NCBI GenBank assembly: GCA_025506515.1
Contig: CM046452.1
Coordinates: 41,863,874-41,927,873, forward strand
Source: Flaveria trinervia
Taxonomy: Eukaryota > Streptophyta > Magnoliopsida > Asterales > Asteraceae
DNA: 64,000 nt
Direction of reading: 5' to 3'
Position numbers and translations under genes: made by a program. The notes under the pieces are model-generated. The model did no database searches and was not told where the DNA came from. It worked only from the letters and a program-made list of their open reading frames with translations. This document shows positions 34,094-44,899 of this stretch, piece after piece; positions within the stretch are counted from its first letter, which is position 1, and each line of letters begins with the position of its first letter.

Positions 34094-37000
34094 ACTCAAG
34101 GTTGATCATCCCAATAGCTGATATAAGATATTTAAATCTCTGTTCATCAAAAGCCTTTGTAAACAAATCAGCATACTGTTTATCTGTGTGAACCTTGACT
34201 AGTTTAATTAATCCCTTTTCATAGTTATCTCTTTAAATGATACCTGATATTGATGTGCTTTGTCCTTGAGTGCTGCACAGGGTTTTCTGTGATTGAGATA
34301 GCACTGTTGTGTCTATGTGAATGTGAGTCTCTTGACGTTAACCCATAGTCCAACATCTGATTTTGAATCCAAAGTACTTGAGCACAGCAGCTTGCAGCAG
34401 CAATGAATTCAGCTTCAGCAGTTGATGCAGAGAAACAGGATTGTTTCTTGCATTGCCATGAGACTACCCTTCCACCAGAAATTGACATCCCCTAGATGTA
34501 GACTTTGAAGTCATGTTGCAACCACCATAATCACTATCTGTATAGGCATACAGATTGAAGTCAAAATTCTTAGGATACCATAGTCCAAGTGTTGATGCAC
34601 CTTTGAGGTATCTTAGAATCCTCTTGACAGTGATAAGGTGAGGCATCTTAGGGTTAGCTTGATATCTTGCACAAATACATGTAGCAAACATGATATCAGG
34701 CCTACTAGCAGTAAGATACATAAGAGACCCAATCATAGCCCTATATAAATGCTCATCTACACACACCCCCTCAAGATCAGGTTCAAGAGAGTGGTTTCTT
34801 GCTATGGTTGTCTTAGAAATCTTACAGTCAGTCATATTGAATCTCTTGAGTATGTCCTGAACATACTTTCACTGACTTATGAAGATGCCATCTTCAACTT
34901 GCTTCACTTGAATTCCCAGAAAGAAATTGAGTTCCCCCATGGCACTCATTTCAAATTTTTCTTTCATCAGCTTCTCAAAGTCTTTGCAGAGCTTTGGATT
35001 AGTTGAACCTAAGATGATGTCATCCACATATACTTGAACTAGCAATATGTCTTTTCCTTGTCCTTTGATGAAGAGAGTTCCATCTATAGTACCCCTCCTG
35101 TATCCATGTTTACAGAGATACTCAGATAGTGTCTCATACCACTTCCTGGGTGCCTGATGCAGCCATAGAGAGCTTTGTCAAGTTTGCAGACATAATCAGG
35201 ATGATCAGGATCTACAAAATCAGGTGGCTATTTGACATAAACCTCTTTATCTATCACTCCATACAAAAAGGCACACTTCACATCAAGTTGAAAGACCTTG
35301 AAGTTCTTGGATGTAGCAAATGCCAGGAATATCCTAACAGCTTCTAATCTTGCCACTAGAGCAAAGACATCAGTGTAGTCAATCCCTTCTTCTTGTGTGT
35401 ATCCTTGAACAACTAGTCTAGCTTTGTTCTTGATGATAATGCCTTTATCATCTTTCTTGTTCCTAAACACCCATTTGGTTCCAATGGTAGTCTTCCCGGA
35501 AGGAAGAGCACAAAGGTTCCAAACTTTCTGCCTTTTGAATTGAAGCAGCTCTTGTTGCATAGCCTCAACCCAACTTCCATCCTTTAGAGCTTCATTAACT
35601 TTCTTTGGCTCTATCTGGGATAGAAAACAAGAGTGAAGACAAACATTTGCTTCATGGGTTTGTCCTCTTGTCTTTACCCCTGAGACAACATCTCCAATGA
35701 TGTTTGTGGTAGGGTGAGACTTGTGGATCCTAAGCTGAGGGATCACAGCAAGTTGTTGAGAAAGATCTAAATTTAAGAAATTTAGATCTGGCATGGAAGT
35801 TTCTCCCACCACATCAGCACTCTTTTCAAGTGAAACTTGATCCAAGTAGTGCGTGACATCATTGATGTTCTCATCAATGGTGTGGTTAGTGGCATCAAGA
35901 AATTCTTGGTCACTATCACCACCACCATTGTTATCTTCCACAGTTGAGGTGTTATTATCTGGCTGTAGAGCCTCTAAGCTGGAATTTGAAGGCATACCAG
36001 ATGTATCAGCTAAATTTCTCATTGTTAGGCTGATAGAAACCTCATTTGCAGAAGTGGTTCCAACAGGAGCTAAAGATATATGTCTTGAGGATCTTCCTAG
36101 CTCAAATCTTGGATCAGAATCATCTGTATTTGAATTTTCTGCAGATCCTGAAACATTCTCACAAGATTTGTTAAAACAGTTGGTAACCAAATCAAGATCA
36201 AACAACCAATCCGGACCAGAACCAGCAACACAGGGTGTGTGTTCATTGAAAGTCACATTGGCTAACTCCTCAACAATTCTAGTTCTGAGATTGTATACTC
36301 TATAACCCTTAGCTTGGGAAGAGTATCCAATAAAGTGTCCATCATCTGATTTCTCAGCAAACTTGGCAATTTGATCTTTGGTATTCAAGATGGTGCAAGG
36401 ACATCCAAATGACCTGAGAAAACCAATGAAAGGTTTACTCTTGTGCCAAAGTTCATAAGGAGTCTTGCCATGAGTCTTAACTACTAAAACTATGTTCTGC
36501 ACATAGTAGGCAGTGTTGACTGCCTCTGCCTAGAAGGTGATGGGCAGTTTAGAGTAAGACAACATGATTCTTGCAGCTTCAATCAGTGTCCTGTTTCTCC
36601 TCTCAGCAACACCATTTTGCCGAGGAGTCCTGGGAGCACTGAATTGTCTTGTAATACCCTTTTCATCACAGAATGTATCAAGGATATGGTTCTTAAATTC
36701 GGTTCCTTGATCATATCTTATAATTTTGACCTTGTGATCAGATTGATTCTCAATCTTAAGATGAAATTCTTCAGAATCTCAGGAGTCTCATCCTTAGTTC
36801 TAAGGAAGAAAACCCAAGTGAATATTGTAAAGTCATCTGTGATCACTAGACAGTATAAGGTCCTTCCTAAACTCATTACACTGGTGGGGCCAAAGAGATC
36901 CATATGTAACAAGTGTAGGGGTGTAGTGATGGAGTTCTTTTCCTTAGGCTTGTGAGATACCTTATGTTGCTTCCCTTTCAGGCATGCAACACAGTGATCA

Positions 37001-37549
37001 TCACTTGTAAACTCTTTCTTGGCATTCCAGTTACCAAATCATGTTTAATTAGTTTATTCATGCTCTTAAAGTTTACATGGCACATTCTTTTATGCCATAG
37101 GAAAGACTCATCACTATTGGCTTTAGACAGAAAGTATCAAACTTCTCCAGAAGGAGAGGTTTCTTGCAAATCCATCTTGTACATGTTTCCTTTCCTGGGG
37201 GCTCTAAGCAGGATATGCTCATGAGGAATGACCACACCAGGCTTAAGAACAATGCACTCATGCACAGTAAAAAGCATGTTATGACTCTGATCACAAAATT
37301 GAGATACACTCAGAAGATTGTATCCAAGCTCCTTTACAAAGTTTACCTTTTCTATGCTGAGCTTACCATTTGTGACCTTGCCCCTTCCAAAAATGTAACC
37401 ACCTTCATCTCCTCTAAAAGAAAATAGTCTTCCATCATTCTTTCAAAGTTCTGGAGTAGTAACCTATTGCCAGTCATGTGCCTGGAACAGCCACTGTCTA
37501 TGATCCGGACATTTCTGTCTGTCTTCAGCTGTCCCTGCACAAAAAGAAT
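34094..37549 (-). pseudogene. pol: pol of element 3: protease to RNase H, broken
   Basis: Read leftwards. Protease (37540-37352) has IIDSGCSRHMTGNRLLLQNF, with the DSG triad intact. The GAG-pre-integrase region follows (about 37300-36960). The integrase core has LLHMDLFGPTSVMSLGR (36912-36718), DQGTEFKN near 36690, RQNGVAERRNRTLIEAAR (about 36620-36560), and a long 424-codon ORF (36502-35228) covering the integrase C-terminus, a Ser/Asn-rich hinge and the first third of reverse transcriptase (KARLVVQGYTQEEGIDYTDV). YVDDII lies at about 35015-35033. RNase H (34835-34094) has RAMIGSLMYLTASRPDIMFA, YLKGASTLGLWYP and STAEAEFIAAA. The stop after GMINLE is at 34096-34094. Frameshifts near 37350, 36710, 36505, 35228, 34480 and 34225. 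Confidence 0.86.
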
Positions 37550-37551
37550 GA

Positions 37552-40002
37552 TTAGTTACATCTGGAAACCCAAGTCTTGCTTGTCTTGGGCTCATTTGCA
37601 GAAGGTAATTCAATAGTAATAGATCCTATGGTTGCACTAAGAGGATCTTGAGCTGTTGTTGATGGAGAAATCTCAGTCACTTGGTCTTTCTTAGACATCC
37701 ACACCACCTTTGGAGTCTTGGACTTGACCTTCAAAACTTTAGAAGCTTTTGGAAGTTCAGAAGTTTTGATGACTGAACCTTCGGATAATCTGCAGACACT
37801 GCAGCAGACTTCAGTGCTTCGGAAGAACTCCTTTCTTCCGAGACAAATATTCTTCCGAAGAGAATTTTCCACTTCCCTTCTTGTTAGATTTGGAACTTCC
37901 TAGGGAAACTGGTTTTCCTTCCAAAGCTTGAATCTTATTATAACTCTTTGAAGCCTTTGTTTTGGCCATATGGACAGTACCTTTAGGATTGAGGGGACAA
38001 TCCTTGGCAATGTGAGTGGTGCTGTCACACATAACACAATTCATCTTCTTCTTCACAAGAGCCTTGTCTTTGGAATAGGACTGTCTTTGGTCACATCCCC
38101 TCTCCACCTCCATCTTTGCGTATGACAAGACAATCCTCTTGGGCTGAGGATTGTGCTTGGAGTTTGATGGTCCAGGCTATGCAGCAGTGATACACAGCAG
38201 ATCAGTCTTCTACTTGCTGCTGAGATGAGTTGAACAAGAACCAAAACTCTTAGCAGAGGAGTTTTGGTTGATGTCTTCAGTCCCTACCACTTTAAACCAT
38301 GCAAAAATAAAAACTTGTTTCTGCTTTGAGTCAAAAGTAGCCTTGATCTCTTGAGCCTTCCTTGCCTTTCTTTTGCTCTTCCTGATCAAGTTCTTCTCAT
38401 GGACTTGGTCATTACAGTCTTCACTTTCTCCTCAAAAGGATAGTGGCCCTTCTTGGAATCCTCCTCTTCACTCTTTGCAGAAGGATTCTTCACTATCTCT
38501 TCTTCATCCTACTCACTCATAGGATCGATGAGAGGAAGCTCATCTTCACAAGTTCCACACCTAGGAGATCTTACTGACAAGATTGTGTGTGGAGGAGCTA
38601 TCTCATTTGATCCCAGTCCCTGCCTATTTTGATAGCACACTTTGTTGTGTAGGGATGAGGATATCATGTTCTTGAAGGTCTCCTCTTCAAGAACACTCTT
38701 TTCTGCCTTGGCTTTGCTGATCACAAGCTCAGCCTGACACTCAGTTAACTTGGTTATGAGATCTTTAATTTGAGTCCTAAAATCTGTGTGTTCATGTTTT
38801 AGAACTGAAATGGTTTTCTCTAAGTCATCTATTTTCAGCTTATATTATTTTTAGACTTTCTAAAATCAGATTTTAAAATGTTTAAGGACTTAACATTAGA
38901 TCTCAGTTCCAAGTTGTAGGACCTGTATCTGTTAACTTTAGTAATGCATTCAGGAATACAGAGATGTTCTAATACCTTGGCTTCATCATGATCAGCCATT
39001 AGTGCTTGGTTTGGAGAAGCATCTTCCACCTAAAAGCTCCAGTCAAAGCCTCCTTCTTCAACAGCAACAGCAGCTTGCTGCTTTGACTTCTCATTATGAA
39101 GAGCTTTGTTAGTGTAGTTTGGTCTGGATTGTGTTTGGCCACCATTTGTTCTAGGTGCCTTACACTCTCTGGCAAAGTGGCCCATCAAGTTACAGTTATA
39201 ACACTTGACTTTGCCTTTGTCCAGTCCAAACTTTCCACTGGTTGCATTGCTTGGAAACTTTCTTCCAGTCCTCTTGTAGAACTTCTTGGCTCTGTGAGTG
39301 AGAAGAGCCATCTGCTGGACTATTTTGCATATATTCCAGATCATCTGGATGGATACAATCCAGGTCTTCAAGAGTGAAAAGAGAGTTGCCACAACTTTCA
39401 TCAGAAGACACAAAAGCTTGAGAAGAGCTTGTCTCTTTGAATGGGCTTCCTTGAGTGTAGTTCTCCTTTGGTGCCTCTGGGAAGGTGATGAAAGGACCCT
39501 TTGGTGAGTTGTCAGGGTAGCATAAGAGATGATGTTTGGGTTCTATGCTATTCCTTCAACCACATGTAGGGCTGAACCCATTTGATTGTTGGAGTTACTA
39601 GAAGAACCTTGCATGTTCATCTCCATCTGGTAGCCACTGAGAATCCCATATAACTCTGTCAGAGTAAGAATTTTGAGATTTTCAATTCTCTTGATCACCA
39701 CATAGTAGTGTGTCCACTGCCTAGGAAGTGAGGACATGAACTTCCTTACAATGTCTCTGTTTTCAAGAGAAACTCCTCCATCCACTAGGGTATCCACAAT
39801 CTCAACATACCTGAAGTACTGCTGAGTCATGGTCTCACCTATTTTGAAGGTGAAGTTTTCAAACTGCTGCTTCAGGAGATCCTTCTTGTTCTCCTTGGCT
39901 TTAGAAGAACCCTCATACATCAGTTTCAATGCATCCCACAGCTGCTTGGTTGTTTTGCACTTCTTGAAACCTCTGTATACAGAGTTTGGAAGGGCAGTTT
40001 GA
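37552..40002 (-). pseudogene. gag: gag of element 3, N-terminus deleted
   Basis: Starts abruptly at about 40002 inside the codons for ALPNSVYRGFKK, because the preceding gag N-terminus, leader, primer binding site and part of the LTR are deleted. The capsid-like region (39929-39543) has LKQQFENFTFKIGETMTQQY and LPRQWTHYYVVIKR. The first zinc knuckle is CYNCNLMGHFAREC (about 39160-39214). A long coiled-coil-like region (39029-38509) follows, then a second knuckle CVMCDSTTHIAKDC (about 37990-38040), then a basic Ser/Lys-rich tail. CTTCSGAAG-type words also occur within the tail coding sequence (37800-37865). Several frameshifts. Role as for other gag copies. Confidence 0.84.
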
Positions 40003-40438
40003 ATAGCTCACATCCTTATCTATTACAAAAAGGATAAAGTACATAAAGTAGAAAGTTACAGACTCAAGACGTCAATGTACAGTTACCAAAAGCATGGACC
40101 TTTTCACCAAACCATGTTAGTTGGTGACTTGCAGAGTTGCAGTGGAAAGGTGTCCAGCTTTATGGAACAGTACATCAGATAAAGCATGTTACTAAAAGTC
40201 TTCGAAAGAAATCTATCTTCATGAACTTGAAGCTTCGGAAGACTTTGTCTTTGAGGCTTCAGAAGACTTCATCTTTGGCTTCAGAAGGTATTGGTCTTGG
40301 CTTCGGAAGATTTCACACTTAGAGTATTTTTGTTGCACATGTGAAACTTCCGAAGCATTCTTCTTTAATGCACTTGTGCAGCATGTAGGAAAGACTAAAG
40401 ATGTTTAGGTTGCATTAGCCTCTTCATTAATCACTACA
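40003..40438 (-). repeat. 5' LTR of element 3, inner part deleted
   Basis: Matches 29139-29543 of the 3' LTR; the first 367 bp of the 3' copy (28772-29138) have no counterpart here. The joint with gag shares ATAG, suggesting a microhomology deletion. Compared with the 3' LTR it has one extra CTTCGGAAGACTT-type unit near 40230-40265. Confidence 0.9.
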
Positions 40439-40443
40439 GAGTC
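40439..40443. other. Target site duplication GAGTC, right of element 3
   Basis: Identical to 28767-28771; element 2 sequence resumes here (TAATGAACC, cf. element 1 TAACGAACC). Confidence 0.95.
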
Positions 40444-40519
40444 TAATGAACCAAAACACGATCTCTAATCTTAAGAATTGGTCAAAACTTGAATTTGAAT
40501 TAAACAGCTAGTCTGTCAT

Positions 40520-40765
40520 GCAAATGGACAGTTTGATGAACTTCAGTCGCACGACTGAGTTATGCGAATGGCTAAACCGCACGACTGAACCATGCGTATG
40601 AGTTCAGTCGCACGACTAGTGTAAACGCGTGACTTTACATACATATGAGCCTAGTCATATGTTTAGTCGTACGTATGAGGTCATTCGCACGACTAGATCT
40701 CAGTCGCACTGCTCATTCGCACGACTAGATCTCAGTCGCACAGTCTCATTCGTACGATAGAATAG
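40520..40765 (+). repeat. Second palindrome cluster before accessory ORF, element 2
   Basis: At least eight CAGTCGCACGACTG-type units, including a direct repeat of CATTCGCACGACTAGATCTC at about 40681 and 40705. It lies inside the candidate leader intron. Element 1 has the counterpart at 1-80. Confidence 0.8.
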
Positions 40766-40810
40766 AAAAATTTCAAGTCCAAATGATTCAAGTTATTACT
40801 CATCGACGGA

Positions 40811-40839
40811 TACTAACATTTATATTCATTATGTAATAG
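40811..40839 (+). other. Candidate branch site and splice acceptor before accessory ORF
   Basis: TACTAAC (40811-40817), the strongest branch-site consensus, lies 22-23 nt before TAATAG (AG at 40838-40839), which is followed immediately by the ATG at 40840. Supports splicing of the accessory mRNA; unproven. Confidence 0.45.
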
Positions 40840-43800
40840 ATGGCTAGTCGTTGGACTATGAGCACCAAGCACAACATCTGTGCTCATCTGGATCTGACAT
40901 CCAGGAACGCAACTGACTTTTCTAGTATTATCACCTTTCTACGGAGAACGAGGATCTTCCATGCCATCTCGACTTCTTGTACACCTTACCGCTCGATTCA
41001 GCAGGCCTTCTGGGAAGGCACAGTTGTTGATAGATCCTCAAAGTCCCATCACATCAGGAGTTCAATATTTGGAGAGGCTATAGAGATCAACGAGGATGAT
41101 CTTTAGACGGTGCTAGAGTTTGGGGATGATGCTGACTGTCCCAGTCGATTACACCCCCTTACTATTCGAGGATGTTTCATGCGAGCTAAGTACTCTGGGG
41201 AGAACAATGCAGGGGTGCTCAACAAGAGCAACCTGTGCCCCCAGTTCAAGTACCTCGCACATATGTTGCTGAAGTGTATTGCTTCTCGGAAGGGAGGGTT
41301 TGACGAGCTCTCAGATCATATGCAGAACGCTTATGCAGCGTTGGTGCTGAACCACCCGTTCAGCTTCTCCAGGATGATTTTCACCTACCCGCTGGAGAAC
41401 ATTGAGGGAAAAGGAAGGAGGGCTTCTGCATGTACCCTCGATTCATGCAGATGATCATTGACTAGAAGCTCCCTTCGTTGCCGAAGGAGAAGGAGGATGT
41501 CGTGGTACTTGAGGTGATGGACGACACCACACTGGGTCGTATGAAGGTTTACAGGGGGAAGTAGGTTAAGCCCCCTGTGAGGAGATTGTTCGGGCATCTG
41601 TCCCAGGAGGATTACATGGCGCCAGTGAGACGTTAATGGCGTCACACAGACAGTGATTTAGAGGTTGAGCAGTTAGAGCTCCCGAAGGATGACTTCGACG
41701 ATGACGACAGCGGTGATTGTGGAGATGCAGGGTCCTCTCAACCAAGGGCCCCCACTGCTGATAGAGCATCTCCGGCATCTACCCATGATGGAGCAGAGAC
41801 TGTCGGATTCCATTAGGACTTCATACCTGATGAGGAGGAGGATACAAATGAGGAGCCTCTAACTCGGACTGTTGGCAGCAAAGTGGTTGCCACAGAACGA
41901 GGGCTCCGGGCGGTTGGTTTATGCCCTAGCGGGTCGGGAGAGATTGAAACTGATCCTACATATGCTCCTGATCAGCCAAGCCATGTTCCATGGGGAGCAT
42001 CCTCCTTGAAAGGATCGAGGAAGAAAAGGAAGGCTCAGCCCCACGGCTTGAAGAAGAAGAAGAGAAGACTAACCTTCATCACCACCAGTACTACACCTAC
42101 CACCACCACTCCACCTACCATCTCTACATCCACACCATCTGCCACCACATCTTCCACACCCACACCACCACCACCTTCATCTATATTACCCCCAATCTTC
42201 ACCCCTACCACCACATCTACCACACCCATTCCACCACCACCTTCATCTATACCACCCCCAATCTTCACCACTGCCACCACCACCATCACTAGCCATCCAA
42301 CTGCACCATCATCCTTCTCTCCATATCCATCAAGATCACCTTTACCTCCCATTAGGGTAGAGGAACAGTTATCAGTGCTGAACCATATGGTGACATGTCT
42401 GTTAGCAGCCGATGACGAGAAAACTGCACAGATTCATTAGTTAGTTAATCTTACTGCTGCACAATCTCAGCAGCTTTCTCAGCACGCTCGATTGATTGAT
42501 CAGCAGGCTCAACAGATGTCTTAGCTCCAGGAGCAACATGCCAAGAAGATTAAGGAGCTGGAGGCAGCAAACAAGTCCATCATGCTAAAGCTCAAAGGAT
42601 CCAAAGAAGAGCCCTTGAAGATCGGAGAAGGAGATAGAGACGATGATGTTGTTGATCATGAGGGTGATACAGATGTAGATGGTGATGATGATGAAGATGA
42701 TTCTTCTGCTATGGGTGCCACATCTGCATGTGAACGGAGGACCAAAAGGACTCAAGATCAGAGTGCCCCCACATCCGCCCCGGTAGCAAAAGAGCTGAGG
42801 ATACAGGATAAGAGTAATGCTTAGTTATTTATGTTATTGAAATCATATGTATTTGAATCCTGTATTAAACTTATGTAATGAATGTTTATTGTTGAATGTT
42901 TGACATTTCTGTTTTGATTATTTACTAACGATTGGTGTGTTACATGTTTAAATTAAGCAGATCCAAATTACCAAAGGGATGAATATGATGTTGCTCCCCT
43001 CCAACAGATCAAGACTCAGCTCACAATGATTCTTGATCTGCAGGGTATAGTTAGGAGATCTGTAATGTACACTCCTGAAGAAGGAGAGATCATTCACAAT
43101 CTCACTGACGAGCAAATCACAGAAATGTTCAAACTAAATGCTGATGAGATCGTGAAAGACGCTCCAACAGTGCACGTGGAAAGTGACGATGAGCTTCATG
43201 ATGTCAACGAGATCGAGATTGAAGATGTCACTGCACAACATTATCCAAAGTACACTGACAATGAGGGAAATGTCATTCCCAATCTGGGAGACACTCTTGT
43301 CAGTGACACTTTTGAGACTCTAGATAAAATGGAACAACAGTCGGAAAAGAATAAAGAGCATGCCCAAGCCTCGGACGCCAAAGTCAACATCAAAAAGGCT
43401 GAATGGGCAGCATGTTTTGAAGAAATAAGAGCCCAACGCAGTGTTACAATGTCAACTGTCTACACCAAGCTATATAAGTAAAGAAACATCACAAGGTGTC
43501 AGGCAAGATCATAGCATGGGCACATTTTGAAGATCTCAACGTTTATGCTGTTAAACATGAGAAGGGGATTTAGTACTTCTGATTCCCACACGATCTGAAG
43601 ACTCTTCCAGGTTTTGAGCTTAACGAGTTAGAAAAGTTGAAATTGCTATACGCTGACCCTCGTAAGATGTTAGGCTGGTTTGAGGTTGCTTTGAAGAAAG
43701 AGTACCACACCAGGTGGGTTAACTTCAACCTCAACAACCTATGAGGTATATCAGATGGTCTAAAGTTGATCCCATAACTGGAAACCCAAAGATAGTGTTG

Positions 43801-43996
43801 AAGTGGAGTCTACCACGCACAATGTCAAAGATTCCACTACGGGAAATGCCACAGGACTTTACTCCACACTTTAAGTGGTGGTACTATGAATGGCGGACTG
43901 GAGAGGCAGTCATAGTCTTGAACAAAGAGGGCAAGATGGATACTATAAGAGTATTTGACCCGATGTGGCTCACAAACTGTCCGCTGATGATGTATA
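40840..43996 (+). pseudogene. Accessory ORF of element 2, interrupted by element 4
   Basis: Starts MASRWTMSTKHNICAHLDL at 40840. A TAG at 41104-41106 interrupts, and reading continues in frame to 41454 with LCPQFKYLAHMLLKCIASRK, GGFDELSDHMQ and RMIFTYPLENI, which parallel the N-terminal domain of the family D accessory ORFs. After several stops comes an acidic Asp/Glu region, a basic cluster GSRKKRKAQPHGLKKKKRR (about 42015-42075) that looks like a nuclear localisation signal, a Thr/Pro-rich linker (42080-42350), a Gln-rich coiled-coil-like stretch, and a second acidic run (42640-42710). A C-terminal part (43026-43996) has WWYYEWRTGEAVIVLNKEGK and is cut by element 4 at 43996. No membrane segment. 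The 42825-43025 stretch may be an intron or a decayed joint. Function unknown. Confidence 0.68.
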
Positions 43997-44852
43997 TGCA
44001 GGATCGATGTTTGTCACTAAACAAAATGTTTTCTCTCAAACACCTAGAACAACACTCGGGTATAGAAAGAATCCGTAAGAGTTGATAGCAATATAGAAAG
44101 TAATAAAGAACACAGAAGGTAATCTTCAAAGTACTTTTATATATTGCTTCTCAACTAAATAATACAAGACTCTTACAAGCAGTTGTTTTCAATGAGTTAC
44201 AAAGAGAACCTATATATAATACTACCTACAGCTCGATATACTTTGATACCAGCTGGGATCCCTTAGCTAAAGCCTATACTACAAGACTATAGTTTAAGGT
44301 ATTTCGGATAAAGTTTTATCTGAGATATGGTAGTCAGGATATGTCCCTGACTTACCTTTTGTCACCAACTAAAGTTGGTAACATGTACTATCACAAAAAG
44401 GTGAATAGTGGAATAAAGTATGGTCAACTACATGGATCTTTAGGAAAAGGCCATGTTGTATCAGAAGTCTGCAGTGGAGTGTCAGAGACCATACTTGTGT
44501 CTGGTTCATAGCAGTGTCTTCCGAAGGTTAAATGGCTTAGGAAGAGTAAGTACTTCCGAAGCCACTTATCCTTTGGAAGAGGCTGCTTCTTCCAAGGCTT
44601 GGAGACTTCTTCTTTTCATAATACTTTGGAAGTGGTCTTCAGTTTATTTTTTCTAGGTCATGAACTTCGGAAGTATGCACTTGTCTTCGGAAGTAGAGTT
44701 CTGTCTTCGGAAGTTGATCTTTCTCTTTGTCTTCGGAAGAACTCTACAACAATTGGAAGTTCCATGTTAAGCTTCGAAAGCCTTTGCATGCAGCACCAAA
44801 ATAACTTATGTGGCATAGTTTTGGTTGCATTAGCCTTCTTCTTGATCCAACA
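43997..44852 (-). repeat. 3' LTR of element 4 (856 bp)
   Basis: Plus-strand reading TGCAGGATCG ... GATCCAACA, directly followed by a polypurine tract. The first 139 bp match the truncated copy at 55723-55861. CTTCSGAAG motifs are dense at 44515-44770, with at least six exact copies. Confidence 0.9.
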
Positions 44853-44866
44853 AACTCCCCCTAGGC
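44853..44866 (-). other. Polypurine tract of element 4
   Basis: The minus strand reads CCTAGGGGGAGTT next to the LTR, as in element 3. Confidence 0.9.
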
Positions 44867-44899
44867 TGATGCTACCCAAAACTTCACTTGTCTCAACTT

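Larger units (their letters stand above)
28772..40438 (-). mobile_element. Element 3: family D Sirevirus-type Copia nested in element 2
   Basis: Minus strand element with both ends defined: 5' LTR (40438 to about 40003, inner part deleted), gag (from about 40002), protease, integrase, reverse transcriptase, RNase H (stop at 34094), palindrome cluster, accessory ORF (33384 to about 29585), polypurine tract (29544-29557), 3' LTR (29543-28772). Flanked by a perfect GAGTC duplication. Total 11.67 kb. LTR ends are TGTAG...CTACA, a 5-bp inverted repeat. Hand comparison of the shared LTR parts gives about 17 differences in 430 bp, about 4 percent. Many stops and frameshifts; the primer binding site and gag start are deleted. 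Confidence 0.93.

Noticed and set aside
42035..42352. Minus-strand Gly/Val-rich ORF
   Set aside because: Mirror image of the Thr/Pro-rich linker of the accessory ORF on the plus strand; low-complexity shadow.
41883..42440. Independent host gene (proline-rich protein)
   Set aside because: In line with the upstream accessory ORF frames and bounded by element 2 features; better explained as its middle region.
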